From contig JALLLS010000018.1 of the NCBI GenBank assembly GCA_025094145.1, positions 1 to 64,000 of the forward strand: 64,000 nt of DNA, written 5' to 3'. Position numbers and translations under genes: made by a program. Shown here piece after piece: positions 36,786 to 50,550 of the stretch. The stretch is from Spinellus fusiger. Taxonomy: Eukaryota; Mucoromycota; Mucoromycetes; Mucorales; Phycomycetaceae. The notes beneath the pieces were generated by a model. It was not told where the DNA came from. It made no database searches and was given only the letters and a program-made list of their open reading frames with translations. The first letter of the stretch is position 1. Every line of letters starts with the position of its first letter.

Positions 36786-38378
36786 ATGCATTATAACAAC
36801 TATAACAACGATGCCTGCCATTGTGATTATCTCCAATACCCATCACCATGTCAAGACAGTCCCCTCAGTACCAACTCCATGTATGCACTGTCCTATCCAG
36901 ACCAACTTCCCTCCTCCTCGGAATGGCAGTCTGGGTTCTTTGCTGCTGCAACACCGTGTTCGTCGTATTCATCAGAGATCCCATGCCTAGGGTACTCTTC
37001 TAATAAACCGGATGAATGTCTAGACTATGAAAGAGGAGACTACCACACCACCCACCACCCACCCATATGTGACTGTAACTCCCACCACCATCTTATGTCT
37101 CCAGAACAATCATTGTCAGGTGCCGTCAGTGAAGCCCACCAGAATGCCTTTAGAACTGCCTTTTACAATCCATTTGAAATTAAGCACCGCAGACGCACTT
37201 CTCGAGCTCAATTCAAAGTACTCGAGAAGACATTTGCAGACACACCCAAGCCCAACGCTTCTGTCCGTCGATGGCTAGCTCAGAATCTCTCCATGACACC
37301 TCGTGGAGTGCAAGTATGGTTCCAGAACCGTCGTGCCAAAGCCAAACTCCAGAAACAGCAGCAGCAAAAGGAAGAGCCATTGCAAGAGAAAGAGGAAGAG
37401 GAAGACGAGGAAGAGTACGCCTATTCTCCAGAGAACATCCATTACCCACCTATGATGAACACGATGACAGAGGGCCATGCTTCTGGACACCCTTTTACCT
37501 ATGCCATGCCACTGGAGAGAGAAAAGAGTGATGCTTCTCTATTGACACTCTCTGTCTCTTCCTCAGCCAAAGACACTTCTGCCTACTCGGTCACCTCACC
37601 TGTCTCCTACGATGAGAACTACCAAGCCAGCCTAACGCCTGCCATGGTGCACACACCAGAACAGGAGGCTTACCCACTGTCCTTTTCTCACTCACGTCTA
37701 CAGCATTATCTCACTGACTGTGCCACTGCCATGATTCAAGACAAAGACGCCATGCATTACAAGAATGACTCTCCATTCAAAGAGCCGCTTTTGATGACAC
37801 CTCTAACACCTTATCAGTCCTCTTGCTATGCAGATCCATTGATAACGGCACACCTCTACTCTACTGCACAGGGCATGCCAGTCACTGTAGATCAGGCCTT
37901 TTTGGCATCGGCTCCAGACGACCCCAAGGACATTCATATGATAAACTCCATGGGACTGGACTCTTCTCCTCACCAGGACAAGGAGTTGTTTGAAAATCAA
38001 ATGTCAACCGACTCTTTTGCCTATCTCAGCCATCTGATGGTGCACGACAAGACAGCCAATGATGATAGCAAAGCAGATGTGTATTATAACACTGCAGAGT
38101 CCAATTGGGTTCAGGCCCTTCCTGAAAAGAGCTCCCCTCCTCATCTCTCTCACCCTGACACAGTATGGGACAACCCACCTAATAATGCCATGCCATTTCT
38201 CGATACCTCATTCCAGCCACAGTGCAGCCACACATCAAGCCCATTAGAAAGACGGCATTTGCCCTCGCCTCAGACAAAGCGCATGCATGAAGAAGAGGTA
38301 AACACACATTATAATGAGTGCTACTCCAATGATCTTTTTTCTAAAAAAAACAACAACTCTTCTTCTTCATCACCCTAG
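36786..38378 (+). CDS. Homeodomain transcription factor
   Basis: Single exon, 530 residues. The homeodomain spans about residues 134-189: RRRTSRAQFKVLEKTFADTP, then an RRWLAQNLSMTPRGVQ stretch, then VWFQNRRAKAK. The helix-3 core W-F-x-N is intact (W178, N181). The fungal-type loop (TPKPN) and 'MTPRGVQVWFQNRRAK' resemble the Pho2/Phx1 class of typical 60-residue homeodomains and not TALE types. The flanks are low complexity: poly-Gln/Glu just after the domain, then Ser/Thr/Pro-rich. A nuclear, DNA-binding role is inferred. No intron is needed. The start is the first in-frame ATG after the promoter region. Target genes cannot be inferred from the context. Confidence 0.88.
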   Translation: MHYNNYNNDACHCDYLQYPSPCQDSPLSTNSMYALSYPDQLPSSSEWQSGFFAAATPCSSYSSEIPCLGYSSNKPDECLDYERGDYHTTHHPPICDCNSHHHLMSPEQSLSGAVSEAHQNAFRTAFYNPFEIKHRRRTSRAQFKVLEKTFADTPKPNASVRRWLAQNLSMTPRGVQVWFQNRRAKAKLQKQQQQKEEPLQEKEEEEDEEEYAYSPENIHYPPMMNTMTEGHASGHPFTYAMPLEREKSDASLLTLSVSSSAKDTSAYSVTSPVSYDENYQASLTPAMVHTPEQEAYPLSFSHSRLQHYLTDCATAMIQDKDAMHYKNDSPFKEPLLMTPLTPYQSSCYADPLITAHLYSTAQGMPVTVDQAFLASAPDDPKDIHMINSMGLDSSPHQDKELFENQMSTDSFAYLSHLMVHDKTANDDSKADVYYNTAESNWVQALPEKSSPPHLSHPDTVWDNPPNNAMPFLDTSFQPQCSHTSSPLERRHLPSPQTKRMHEEEVNTHYNECYSNDLFSKKNNNSSSSSP

Positions 38379-39813
38379 ACTTTAAGGCGGTTATCTGAGC
38401 CTATTTTTGACTGGAGCCACCCTCTCTTTTCCTATCACCTTGTGTCAGAAGCACTTTAACTGCTCTAGTATCATGACACATCCTCTTTCTTCCCTCTATT
38501 TTATTATTCGATTTGATTCTATTGTTTTCTTTCTCTTTTCATTGTCTTTACATCGTATTCTTTTCTTCATGATGATTTATGCAACAAACTCAAGATCTCC
38601 CTACTGCCCTTTATTATTATAGTTTTTATTTTATTCTTCTGTTATTTATGCTTCTTTGTTCATAGTTTTATTTATTATTAGTGTTCTTTAGTATGCCCTT
38701 TTATTTCCCTTTATTATTTTCTATGTTTGACTGGCCGGTCTATTCATATGTTTTCTATCCTTAGTTCATTTGATCCCCTTTCTCTTTCATTTCTGTTAAT
38801 TATACGCTGGTTTTTTATTCGTTATCACAAACACACTGTTTGATCTCTCTCTTTTTTATTTTATTTTTTATTTTGTAATTCCATAGGCCCTTTTAACATA
38901 GTCCATGTTAAAGTTTTGTTGCTTATATCTCTTCGTTGGTCGATTCAACATTATAAAATACAACATAATAAAATACACTGTTATTTACAATGAAGAAGAA
39001 GATGATGAAGATGAAGATGAAGAGAGTTCTTGTGAATGGACTCTATTGAGGGCTATTTCCTGATAGGTAGGTAGGTAGACAGATAGATATAAATATAAAT
39101 ATAAATATAAAAATGAACCCGCCTTGATTCGACTTGCTGATGGTTTGACAAGGAGGGAGAAACAAGCAATAAGAATATTCTCTGAATGGACTCCCTCTCC
39201 TTACAGCCTCTCTAAAGTGGCCTTTTTGTTTTCTACCACGTGTCTTTCTTTGTGATAAGTTCAGTCCTTGGCCATCTTTTTCTTTGTTTCTTTTTTGTCT
39301 ATTTTCTATTTTCTATTTTCCTCTATCTACCAAAGGACAATCATTAAGAAAGAAAGAAAGAAAGAAAGAAAGAAAAAAGACGACTTTACTATGGAATATA
39401 CTTTTGTAGAAGGAGTCGATGGATTAGACACCTTCAATAGTAGAATCAATAGTAGAACTAATAGTAAATAACACGCGTTGTGTAGTTTATTATTGGTATG
39501 AGTATAATTCACCCTTGATGATGAGTCAATCCATTGCTAATGTACAGATGTGGGTATGTCCTTTTACGCGCCAAGTGAACTTCCATTCTGTGCAAGGGTG
39601 ATCCACTAACCTCAGGATTCCTTCCTTCTTTCTTTCTTTCTTTATCAATATTCAAAAGTTGAATGGGGAGCATAAAAAGATGAATTTGTTTTATTTCATT
39701 TTATAAAATCATCAAAGAAGAAATAAAAGACAGCGAATGCATAGAAAAGAAAGAAATCCTGTCAATAGAAGCAAATGAGAGAAACAGTTTAGACACTCTC
39801 AGGCCTCGTAGGC
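38379..39813. other. Intergenic, no gene seen
   Basis: T-rich 3' flank of the homeobox gene. Further on are a GAAGATGAT run (38994-39020), a GTAG/GATA run (39067-39088) and a GAAA run (39350-39375). A short frame at 39268-39471 is simple sequence. Confidence 0.55.
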
Positions 39814-40067
39814 TTATTTCTTTTGGGGCTGCTCATTACGGGCAGCAGCAGCAGCAGCAGCACGAGCCTTGAACCCTTGGTTGCTATTGTTCTTGTCAGC
39901 ATTGGATTGAATGCGGCTTGCGGCTTCAGCATCCATGGGATGTCTGGCTTGGCCTTGAGAGTGTCTTCCCTCGGTGTTCTTGCAAGGGAGTTTATCATCA
40001 GGAATAGAAAAGAAAAGGAAGAATAAAAGAGGCTTATTGGACTTACTTGAGGCTGGCCTTGGCTCAT
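39814..40067 (-). CDS. Small SMP-like stress protein
   Basis: Two exons on minus: 40067-40047 and 39978-39814, joining to 61 residues. It begins MSQGQPQ and continues NTEGRHSQGQARHPMDAEAA, then SRIQSNADKNNSNQGFKARA, an Ala run and a basic end. The core 'M-x-x-E-A-A-S-R-I-Q-S-N-A-D-K' resembles the SMP (seed maturation protein) motif that appears in many short fungal proteins thought to be desiccation- or stress-related. It is small, polar and has no signal peptide. The function is not shown by sequence; the family resemblance is moderate. Confidence 0.65.
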
Positions 40068-40342
40068 TGTATAGATGGATGACTAGTGTTGGGAAGAGAA
40101 GATGGAGAGATGATGAATAAGAGAAGGGGTGCGTTGGTAGAGAAAACACAACACATGGACATTGACTCTGTTATTTATACCTTTGTTGGTGTCCTGTTTC
40201 TTATTCCCATCCATGCAGAAACATCTGTTCCTGTTGAATTCTGCTTAATTTCTGGTGATTCTTTTTCCTATCATGAAAAAAAGAGAACCCCTTGTGTCGT
40301 CATTTGAATGTTTATTTGATAGATAGAAAGTCATTGGATAGC

Positions 40343-43003
<2,661 letters not shown>

Positions 43004-43294
43004 GAAAGAATCACTCAGCCACAGAAATTCCAATGAGGAAACAAAGTACGGAACTTGGTCTTTCTTTCTTTTTCTCTCTCTCTAGATCTCTCTTTTTTTT
43101 TCTTTTTTCTTTTTTGGAATGGCTGTGGTGTTTCCTATTGGACAATCACTGTCTTGTTCTTTCACCATAACAAAAAACAAGCCCCACTTGCTGTCATTCT
43201 ATATTTTCTCTCAATTTTTCCTATTTTATTTATTTATTTTCCATTTCATTTCATACTAGAACAAATAGCAACTGCATTATTATTATCATTTAAT
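43004..43294. promoter_or_regulatory. Divergent promoter, DDX20-like / Bud20
   Basis: 291 bp between the start codons of two divergently transcribed RNA- and ribosome-processing genes. Contains long T-rich tracts (43060-43115) and no clear TATA box. Shared regulation is plausible but not shown. Confidence 0.5.
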
Positions 43295-44078
43295 ATGGGA
43301 AGGTAGCAAACTCATCATCATCTACAAAGGCATCGTTGTGTGCTGACACTCTCTCTCTTCTCATACTGTGGCTGGACGATCCTCTCTCTATAATATATAT
43401 ATATAAATATAAAAATATAAAAAATAAAAAATAAAAAGACTTCGACGATCACGCACTCACCACAGTATCCGAGACAACTACCGCAAATACCGCACTCGTA
43501 ATTACACTCGAGATCTCGATCAGATTCATGAGGATGTCAAACCAGAGAACGCTGAAAAGTTAAAAAACCAAGCAGAGGACCCAGACAAGCCTGGTCTTGG
43601 TCAGAATTACTGTATAGAATGCGCGTAAGTCACACCCTCTCCTTGTAAAGCACTGCCATGACTTATCCCAAGATAGCCGTCACTTTGTTACTTCTGAGGC
43701 ACTGGCGGTCCATGTCAAGGGCAAAGTCCATAAGAAGAGAGTCAAGCATGTTCAAGAAGAACCCTACACACAGGCAGAGGTAAACAGTCATTGGCGTGTT
43801 GGAGGGGTTGGAGCATAGAAGACACCTCTTCCCGGGGACTGTTTATGGAGTGACTTGTGTGATCTGTGACTCTGGAAGTGACTCTGGAAGTGACTTACTA
43901 TGGCTTGTTGTTGTTGGGGGAGAAGGGGGGAGAGGGGAGAGAGATCTAGAGAGAGAAAGATGACAATGCATTACTCACCTTCTTGTTTTAGGCGGATGCT
44001 GCAGTGGGCATTGGAAAGGCTGACAATGGCAAGCGGGGTGGCCGTGCTTTAGTGGATGTTGCTATGGAGGAAGCATAA
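43295..44078 (+). CDS. BUD20: Bud20/ZNF593-like zinc-finger ribosome export factor
   Basis: Four exons on plus: 43295-43302 (8 nt), 43439-43624, 43677-43779 and 43992-44078, joining to 127 residues. It starts [12 protein letters not shown]. An [20 protein letters not shown] segment leads to one C2H2 finger (C61, C64, H77, H83: [20 protein letters not shown]). The order basic start, TRDLDQI, single finger and VKGKVHKKR is diagnostic of the Bud20/ZNF593 family, which shuttles with pre-60S ribosomes. The C-terminus (GKADNGKRG...) is short. The 8-nt first exon is small but gives the expected N-terminus. Confidence 0.9.
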
Positions 44079-44427
44079 ATCAATAAAAAGGAAAACTTCA
44101 GTGTGTTGTGTGACGCGGAGAATGGCAGAATCAGAGAATATATATATAAAAAAAAAAGCCGAGGTCCGAGCGATCTAAACGTGGTGCTTCATTCTAGTGT
44201 ACCCACGAGAATGAGCTCACTTGCACACATGTGATTGGCTCACCCGAGAAACACATGGGGGGGGAGGAAGGAAGGCACTTGACTTGTTTTCCTCTTTCTC
44301 TCTTGTTTCCCTTCTTTCTCTTTTCTTTCTCTCTTTTTTTTTTCTATTTTCAACTCGCCTTTATTTTTCCTTTCTTTCTTTCTTTCTTTCTCCCCTTCTC
44401 TGCTGGGGTGGCGTTTTCCTCTAGCCA
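44079..44427. other. Intergenic, pyrimidine-rich promoter
   Basis: Short gap between two plus-strand genes. The second half is a long C/T tract (44280-44400) of the kind seen before starts in this window. Confidence 0.55.
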
Positions 44428-45891
44428 ATGATCAATGCATCCTGTGATGACGTGTCTCACACCTCCAGTGCCTCTTGTTCCGAGGGTGAGCAGCGACCCA
44501 ATCGATTGCGGCGATTTTCACGCTGGACACAGAGTCTGTTCATGGGGAAGTTGCGTAAAAAGCCAAGAGAAGAAGAAGGCAGTCGACGTCACAGTATCCA
44601 CACACAGGAGAGAGATGGAGGAACACACCTTCGTCCTTTGACGTTCCATGTAGACTCAGGCACCACCACCACTTCTCCTTCTTCTTCTACCACCACGACT
44701 ACAGAGCAGAGACACAATTCAAAGGGCGACAGGACACTTTCTACCGACAAGCCGTTTCTTGCTCCACTGTCACTGTCGCCTCCTCCACGACGAACAACTT
44801 CCAAGAAGAGTCGAGTGCAGAGTATGCAATGGAATGGAGACACCTCCAACACCTACGCACACCAGCAGCACTACTCACACCACACACACCACCACGCACA
44901 CCACCACCACCACCAGCACCAGCAGCAGCAGCATCCTACTGTGCTTATCCAACGACCACGCACAATGACAGCCCGTCCTTTTGTTCTCCGTCTGTCGTTG
45001 GATGTGGAGCAGCATTCCACCTTCTCCCGTGCATCGACTCTCTCCAATGACAGTGATGTGCGCTATGAAGACCCTTCCTCGCTCCCTTCCTCATCCATGC
45101 CACGCTCTGCTCTGTTGACACGCGACACAGATCTTATGGCACCCCTCCGCAGTGGCACTCTTGGCACAATACGTCCTGTGTCTTTGTTCTCTGATCCCAG
45201 CACGCCCTATGACTCTGTGGCCATGAAGGACGCCTACTTCTCCTCCTCCCCCACCTCCTCTCACCACAGACTGTCGTTGATTGAGCGACGCAGAAGAAGA
45301 AGTCCACTGCAGATCCCCGGAGATGGGAGTCTCCTGCTGGCCTTGAGTTCAGAGCCTGTTGAGACTGTAGAGACAGCCGACCCACCCGCATGGACAATGG
45401 AATCCCCACCCACAGGTCCTTGTTCTTCCTCCAACCCATCAAGTACAACAGCAGCAACAGCAACAGCAACAGAGATGGCCTGGAGCCATGATCTCCCCAT
45501 GTCATTTACGTCTACCTTTGATAGGGACGTGGGTCGACACGAGGCAATGTTGGCCCTTGAAGGCAAGTCCAAAACATCGCCTTGCTTCAACGTGACTGTG
45601 AATGAGCCTACAGTAAAAGAACAGCAGCACCCACAGAGTAGCAGTCATGGAGGAGATCTTCAGTGTCACAACTACAAGTCACATCCTACAGAGAGCCATC
45701 CCACAACACACAAGCACAGTGGATTGGATATTATTCCAGAACACACCTTGGATGCTGTGACGCCTCCGTTGTCTGCTCATCACACCAAGGCACAGACACC
45801 GTCTCTTGTTTATTTCCCCTCTTCTCCTAGTTCCATGGGATCCAGTGTCACGGCCGATCCTACAGTGCGTATGGTGCCTATGCCCCTCTAA
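44428..45891 (+). CDS. Low-complexity protein of unknown function
   Basis: Single exon, 487 residues, no recognised domain. The N-terminus has a basic stretch (RPNRLRRFSRWTQSLFMGKL). Ser/Thr/Pro-rich sequence follows, with a His-rich run around residues 145-170 (HHTHHHAHHHHHQHQQQQ), several RRRRS-like basic clusters that could be phosphorylation or nuclear-localisation sites, and the end MVPMPL. There is no signal peptide or TM helix. Its codon use and G+C content match the neighbouring real genes, which supports it being coding. I cannot suggest a role. Confidence 0.6.
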   Translation: MINASCDDVSHTSSASCSEGEQRPNRLRRFSRWTQSLFMGKLRKKPREEEGSRRHSIHTQERDGGTHLRPLTFHVDSGTTTTSPSSSTTTTTEQRHNSKGDRTLSTDKPFLAPLSLSPPPRRTTSKKSRVQSMQWNGDTSNTYAHQQHYSHHTHHHAHHHHHQHQQQQHPTVLIQRPRTMTARPFVLRLSLDVEQHSTFSRASTLSNDSDVRYEDPSSLPSSSMPRSALLTRDTDLMAPLRSGTLGTIRPVSLFSDPSTPYDSVAMKDAYFSSSPTSSHHRLSLIERRRRRSPLQIPGDGSLLLALSSEPVETVETADPPAWTMESPPTGPCSSSNPSSTTAATATATEMAWSHDLPMSFTSTFDRDVGRHEAMLALEGKSKTSPCFNVTVNEPTVKEQQHPQSSSHGGDLQCHNYKSHPTESHPTTHKHSGLDIIPEHTLDAVTPPLSAHHTKAQTPSLVYFPSSPSSMGSSVTADPTVRMVPMPL

Positions 45892-46188
45892 AATGAAGAA
45901 GAGAAGAAAAGAGAAGAGAAGAAAAGAGAAGAGAAGAAAAGAAAAGGAGGGGTCTGCTATCGTCCGCTTTTTATTTTATTTTTTTATTTTTATTATTATT
46001 ATTATTATTCATGTTCGCTGGCACGATACACGTCAAACCTGTCCGACGATAGCACAAGAAGTTAGAGAATAGACACTAGAGAATAGACACTAGAGAATAG
46101 ACACTAGAGAATAGACACTAGAGAATAGACACTAGAGAATAGACACTAGAGAATAGACACTGGAGAATAGACACTGGAGAGAGGACAT
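45892..46188. other. Convergent 3' flanks with minisatellite
   Basis: Between the unknown gene and the end of SCO1 (minus). Holds AGAAAAGAGAAG repeats (45898-45945), a T-rich tract and the 14-bp minisatellite. Confidence 0.6.
46063..46177. repeat. 14-bp minisatellite
   Basis: Eight almost perfect copies of GAGAATAGACACTA (the last two end in G), lying just beyond the SCO1 stop, probably in its 3' UTR. Confidence 0.93.
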
Positions 46189-47192
46189 TTAGTCTTTACT
46201 GTAGACATCAGCATGCATTCTAATACTACTGATAATATCCTCTAATGCTGACTCTCTGCTATAACACTCTATAAATTGTCCATGAGGTCCCATTAAATAA
46301 AAGTAACTGGAATGATCGACAATATAGTCTTCGTCTGCTGTGTCGGGAATCTTCACATAGACACGGTAGGATTTTGCCACCTCCACAATGGTCTCTGGCT
46401 CTCCGGTGAGTCCTATGATGGCAGGATGGAAGTCCTCAAGGTACTCTTTGACCACAGGCACAGTGTCTCTTTTGGGATCACAGGTAATAAACACAGGAAG
46501 AAGAGAAGGACAAAGATTCTTTTCTAATATTCATATTGATCCATGCATCCATCGTGTCAATTCTTCTTCTTCTCTCTTTGTCTCTCTTGTGGTTTATCAT
46601 TGAAACTTACCCACTGCATTCATCACGTGGGTCATCTTCTCCAGTTCTTCTGGACAGATATCGGGACAGTGCGTAAATCCAAAGTAAACAAGGGAAAAGT
46701 GTCCATGGAGGTCAGTGTCACTGAATGGCGTGTTTGTGGCCGCATTGGTCAGAGTAAAGGGACCTCCAACCGCTGGCTTGCTGTGGGTCGACTGGTGCTG
46801 CTGGTCAAGACAGTCCTGCTGTTTTCCTTGGAGGGTGAACACCACGCCCAAGAGAAGAAAAGCCACTTACGTTGTTGGAGTAGTTTTGTCTTTTCGTGGT
46901 GCAGATAGAGAGTGAATCCTGCACCTGTCAGTAGAAACCCACCGAGTACTTTCCATGGAAAACGCTAGTGGCCGACCAGCGAGACAAGTCAGTTGGCTAG
47001 TCAGAGTGGTAGAGAGAGAAGAGGTAGAAAACAGACACTTACATTGGTAGGAGAACCAGAAAAGTGTCTCTTCTGGAGTGGACGTAGCAAGGAGAAAGCC
47101 CCTTTGTTTCTGTAGCCCTTTGTGGTGGGTTGATAAGTGGCGTTCATAAATCTACCTACATTTCTCACTACACGGGTCCAGTAAAAAGCCAT
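46189..47192 (-). CDS. SCO1: Sco1-type mitochondrial copper chaperone
   Basis: Four exons on minus: 47192-47043, 46964-46871, 46826-46611 and 46523-46189, joining to 264 residues. The N-terminus is basic and Ser-rich, fitting a mitochondrial targeting signal. One TM helix lies around residues 57-72 (VLGGFLLTGAGFTLYL). The thioredoxin-like domain has GPFTLTN, FTHCPDICPEEL with the copper-binding C135 and C139, and the conserved histidine H224 in IVDHSSYFYL. Sco1 delivers copper to the Cu-A site of cytochrome oxidase subunit 2 and sits in the inner membrane facing the intermembrane space. All metal ligands are present. Length is close to that of yeast Sco1 (295). Confidence 0.95.
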
Positions 47193-47445
47193 GGAAGAAA
47201 AATAAAAGGAACAACAACAATAACAAAAACAGGGTCATGGTATAAAATACCTACACTCTTGTAAATACCTACACTCACTCACTGGTCCAATCACAGGAGA
47301 GAAGAAAAGAAAGAGTCACTAAGAAATTCTTCTTTATTTGGGTTGGGCTGTGCTTCAAACGTCAGCAACGGATTCATAAATAATAATAAATAATAAAGTA
47401 AAGCAACTCTCCCACCCGTCCTTATTTCTTTCTTATTTTTTTGCA
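47193..47445. promoter_or_regulatory. Divergent promoter, SCO1 / SUMO
   Basis: 253 bp separate the start codons. The interval holds AATAAT/AATAAA runs but no obvious TATA box. Confidence 0.5.
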
Positions 47446-47893
47446 ATGGCAGACGCTAACAAGGCTGATAAGAAGGAATCCTCAAGCGAACACATCAATC
47501 TAAAGGTGGTGGGCAGTGTAAGTGCAGTCACAGTCATTCCCATCTTACTTTTCTTAGGACAAGAATGAAGTGTTCTTTAAGATTAAGAGAGCTACTCCTT
47601 TGAAGAAGCTGATGGACGCGTATCTGGACCGTCAAGGAAAAACACCCGGATCAGTGCGTTTTCTTTATGATGGCAACCGTGTTTTGCCTGAGAACACACC
47701 TCAGCAGGTAAGATGTTGAATGGAAAAGAGAAAAGGTAGACTCACCCCTTCATGCCCTGTTTTCTTCTTCCTCTTTTCATTTTTTGTGTTTCCTTGTTAT
47801 TTCTACTCTGCTATTGGCTATTCACACCCTCAGCTGGACATGGATGATGGTGACTGCATTGACGTATGGGTTGAACAGTTGGGAGGCATGTAA
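47446..47893 (+). CDS. SMT3: SUMO (Smt3)
   Basis: Three exons on plus: 47446-47517, 47558-47707 and 47834-47893, joining to 93 residues. It starts MADANKADKKESSSEHINLK. The ubiquitin-like fold is clear: VGSDKNEVFFKIKRATPLKK, then SVRFLYDGNRVLPENTPQQ, then a DGDCIDVWVEQLGGM end. The diglycine is followed by a single Met, so a SUMO protease would remove one residue. Ubiquitin-like modifier for nuclear proteins. The first intron is only 40 nt, the shortest I model in the window. Confidence 0.96.
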
Positions 47894-48349
47894 ACAATGC
47901 AAGGCGCAATAATAAAAATAGTCACTTTTTCTCTTTTCCACTTACTGTTTAAAAGCCATGTCAAATCAACCTCTTTTCATTTGCTCTTCTTTTGTCTTAC
48001 TTTCCATACAAGGAAAAGGAAGGCTCTTTGTCTACACACCAGAAGATTTTTGGGATAGAAAAGTAGAAGATAACATGGACAATAAGATAACACTATTCCT
48101 ATAATTGGCTGATGTGTTTTAAAAAGGTATTTTCATAAAGTAGTGTCGTCTTTGGGGAAAATATAGTATAGAAATGTAGTATGGTTCCAAAAAAAAAAGA
48201 CTTATCTATATCTTGATGTAATGCAGGGATAACTACACCGGATTCTTTTTTTTTGATGTTTTGGTGGGTCAGATACTAGCTAGTCATTTGTCTGATTGTT
48301 GTTGATGAATAAGAATCAAAGGCTTCATTCTAAGAAATAGGATTAAGCT
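47894..48349. other. Intergenic, no gene seen
   Basis: 3' flank of SUMO and the boundary with the Fanzor relic. Confidence 0.5.
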
Positions 48350-49690
48350 ATTGACATTTTGGTTTTTCCACAGCAGAAGTATCTTCATTTGAATAATTAG
48401 TTATGCAACACTGGAGTGATTCTGGCTCTCTCCTCGAGGTATCTTGAAAACCTTCCACAATTGACTGTTGAAGATGTATGTCCTGACAGAGATAATTCAG
48501 CTGCTTTCACTTCATCAGGCTTCAAGCTCTCACTGAGTTTCCTGAACTTTCTCAATTTGGTTTCAATAGCACTTGATTATTAGTGTATCGGTATGTTCTC
48601 TTGTTTTCTACAGTGCTATCTTCATGCATACAATAAAGTATATCACGACGACTAGGGTCAACCAACACACACTTGCCAATACTAGCTGCCAATTCTTCTT
48701 TTTTTTTCAATAGATGGGTGTTCAATATACGCATATCTATTGGCATATAAGATGGTATACATTTTCTTCTCAGCGGAAAACAGTTGAAAGGCTTGTCTTG
48801 AAGGACTTTACACATGCTGGATAGCTTATAATAAGCCTTCAGATGCTTTGGGGTGCTTGCTTTACAATCATAGTAAATAGAGTCTTTGGAAAATGGATAG
48901 TTCATGGGATAAGAGCTAAGAAAATATCATGAATCATATCAATATCATGAAAAGAGAGGAATCCTTTTGTTAGTGTCGATTATTACAGACGAAATGGCTG
49001 TTTTGACTTTACTGCATTGTTCAACAATATCCTTTACTGCAGCTGATACTTCCATCTCTATGGTGCCTTTCTTCTTCATTTCATCCTTTACTGTCTTTAT
49101 TCGTTCATTCTTTTTCAAAAGTATGTTTAAGAACATGTGCAGTTTGTTTCCAGAGTGTAATGAGACACCATTGAGGTAAGCAGTGTTTATTTTCCTTGTT
49201 TCCTACATGGCCATTGGGTAGGCATACTTTAAACTGACTGGCTCATAGAGTCTGTGTTGAAAGTACATGTCTCGATGGCTATTGATAAGTTCTCGGTTGG
49301 TTATTGACTTTGAAGAATTCGTTTGTCTATTTGGCTTGTAACTCTGAAGAAGCGACAAAAAGACTTCACTGTAAAAATCAACACTGGCAAAATCCTCTAG
49401 AGCAAAGGCAGGGTTATTTTCCAATTCTTGGATGAATATGTACTTTAGAAAAGCGAATGTATGCTTTACAATAATATGAACAGTAGATACAAGTGTCTTG
49501 AGCGACAAAAAAAAAGATACTGTGGTTTCCATCCAATACCAGTGATTGAGCTTTTCACTGCTACAATCTTTAGACCAGGTTCCATGAAGAAAAGAAAAGA
49601 AAGACGAGTTGGCATTATTTTTCTTTCTTTCTTTTTTTAATACTATTTCTGTTTTATAATTGGGTTTCATATGCCATTCATTCAATCCAT
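48350..49690 (-). mobile_element. Degenerate Fanzor (eukaryotic TnpB-like) gene
   Basis: Minus strand, broken frames. The N-terminal part is in 49685-49203 (around STVHIIVKHTFAFLKYIFIQ). The middle is in 48905-48552, with KDSIYYDCKASTPKHLKAYY, KPFNCFPLRRKCIPSYMPID and VLVDPSRRDILYCMHEDST. The last is the RuvC-I strand with its catalytic Asp, and the order matches TnpB-like nucleases of Mucorales. At the TNNQ stretch the frame shifts by one. It then continues as ETKLRKFRKLSESLKPDEVK and STVNCGRFSRYLEERARITP, followed by stops. The RuvC-II and RuvC-III motifs and the zinc finger were not found, so the 3' end is missing. Whether a guide RNA gene lies at the end cannot be seen. Named from motif memory; no search was run. 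Confidence 0.7.
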
Positions 49691-49781
49691 GATCTGAAAA
49701 CCAAGAAGTTGTGTTAAAGCATAATGTTTGTATTTCTATCAGTGGAAACTGTGAATCCTATGGGTTTTCTATGCACATATA

Positions 49782-49840
49782 TAGTCCTATACAATAAGTG
49801 AGTAGACAGCAAATTTATTTTATATTTATATTTTATTTTG
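49782..49840 (+). repeat. Left terminal inverted repeat of the Tc1 element
   Basis: Starts TAGTCCTATACAATAAGTGA. Its partner at 50551-50611 begins, in reverse complement, CAGTCCCATGCAATAAATGA. Both then read GT(A/G)GACAGCAAAT followed by T/A-rich sequence. Confidence 0.88.
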
Positions 49841-50550
49841 AAAAATAAAGGCATATCCGTCAGTCAAAGATGTTCATAATAAGATGTTCATAGAATAACA
49901 CAGTATTTTGAGTTGTTCTTTAGATGATTGTCTACATTCTTATTATAAAAAATATTGCTCAGTACCTTGTAACAGAGTTTTCATTCTTAATCACAGTGAA
50001 ACACCTTGGCATGCTATCGACCAAATTCTCCAGAAATTCATTTGGGATCCTCTCCCATTTACTACACAAGCATCGTTCAAGCTGTTTTGCATTGGTTATG
50101 CTTGTGAGTAATTGACATACTAGGTTGTCTTGATGATGAGCATAAAGAAAATCCGAGTTTATTCATGTATTTTAGAAATGTGCTATGGCAAATATCCACA
50201 TCTGCACCATTCATATCTTTCAAATGATAGGCAATTGTTTGTATAGGGTTTCTGCAAATAGACAGAATGATAGCCAGTTTTGAAGTAGACGACACCTTTT
50301 CATGTCTTCCTGTATGTATTTTGAGTCTAAATGTGCCTTTTATATATACAATAGAACAATCCTGCCCACTGTGCTCTTTGGGATGTCAGCATCATCAGCA
50401 ATCTCTTGATAAGTAACATCTTTTTCCATTGTCCTATGATTTGATCTCTAATAAACATAGCATGCCCTCTTCTTTTGATGAGACTCTCTTCATGTTTTTG
50501 ACTAATATTTGGCTGATTTCCATTGCTTAAAGTCATTGTTTGAATAAGTT

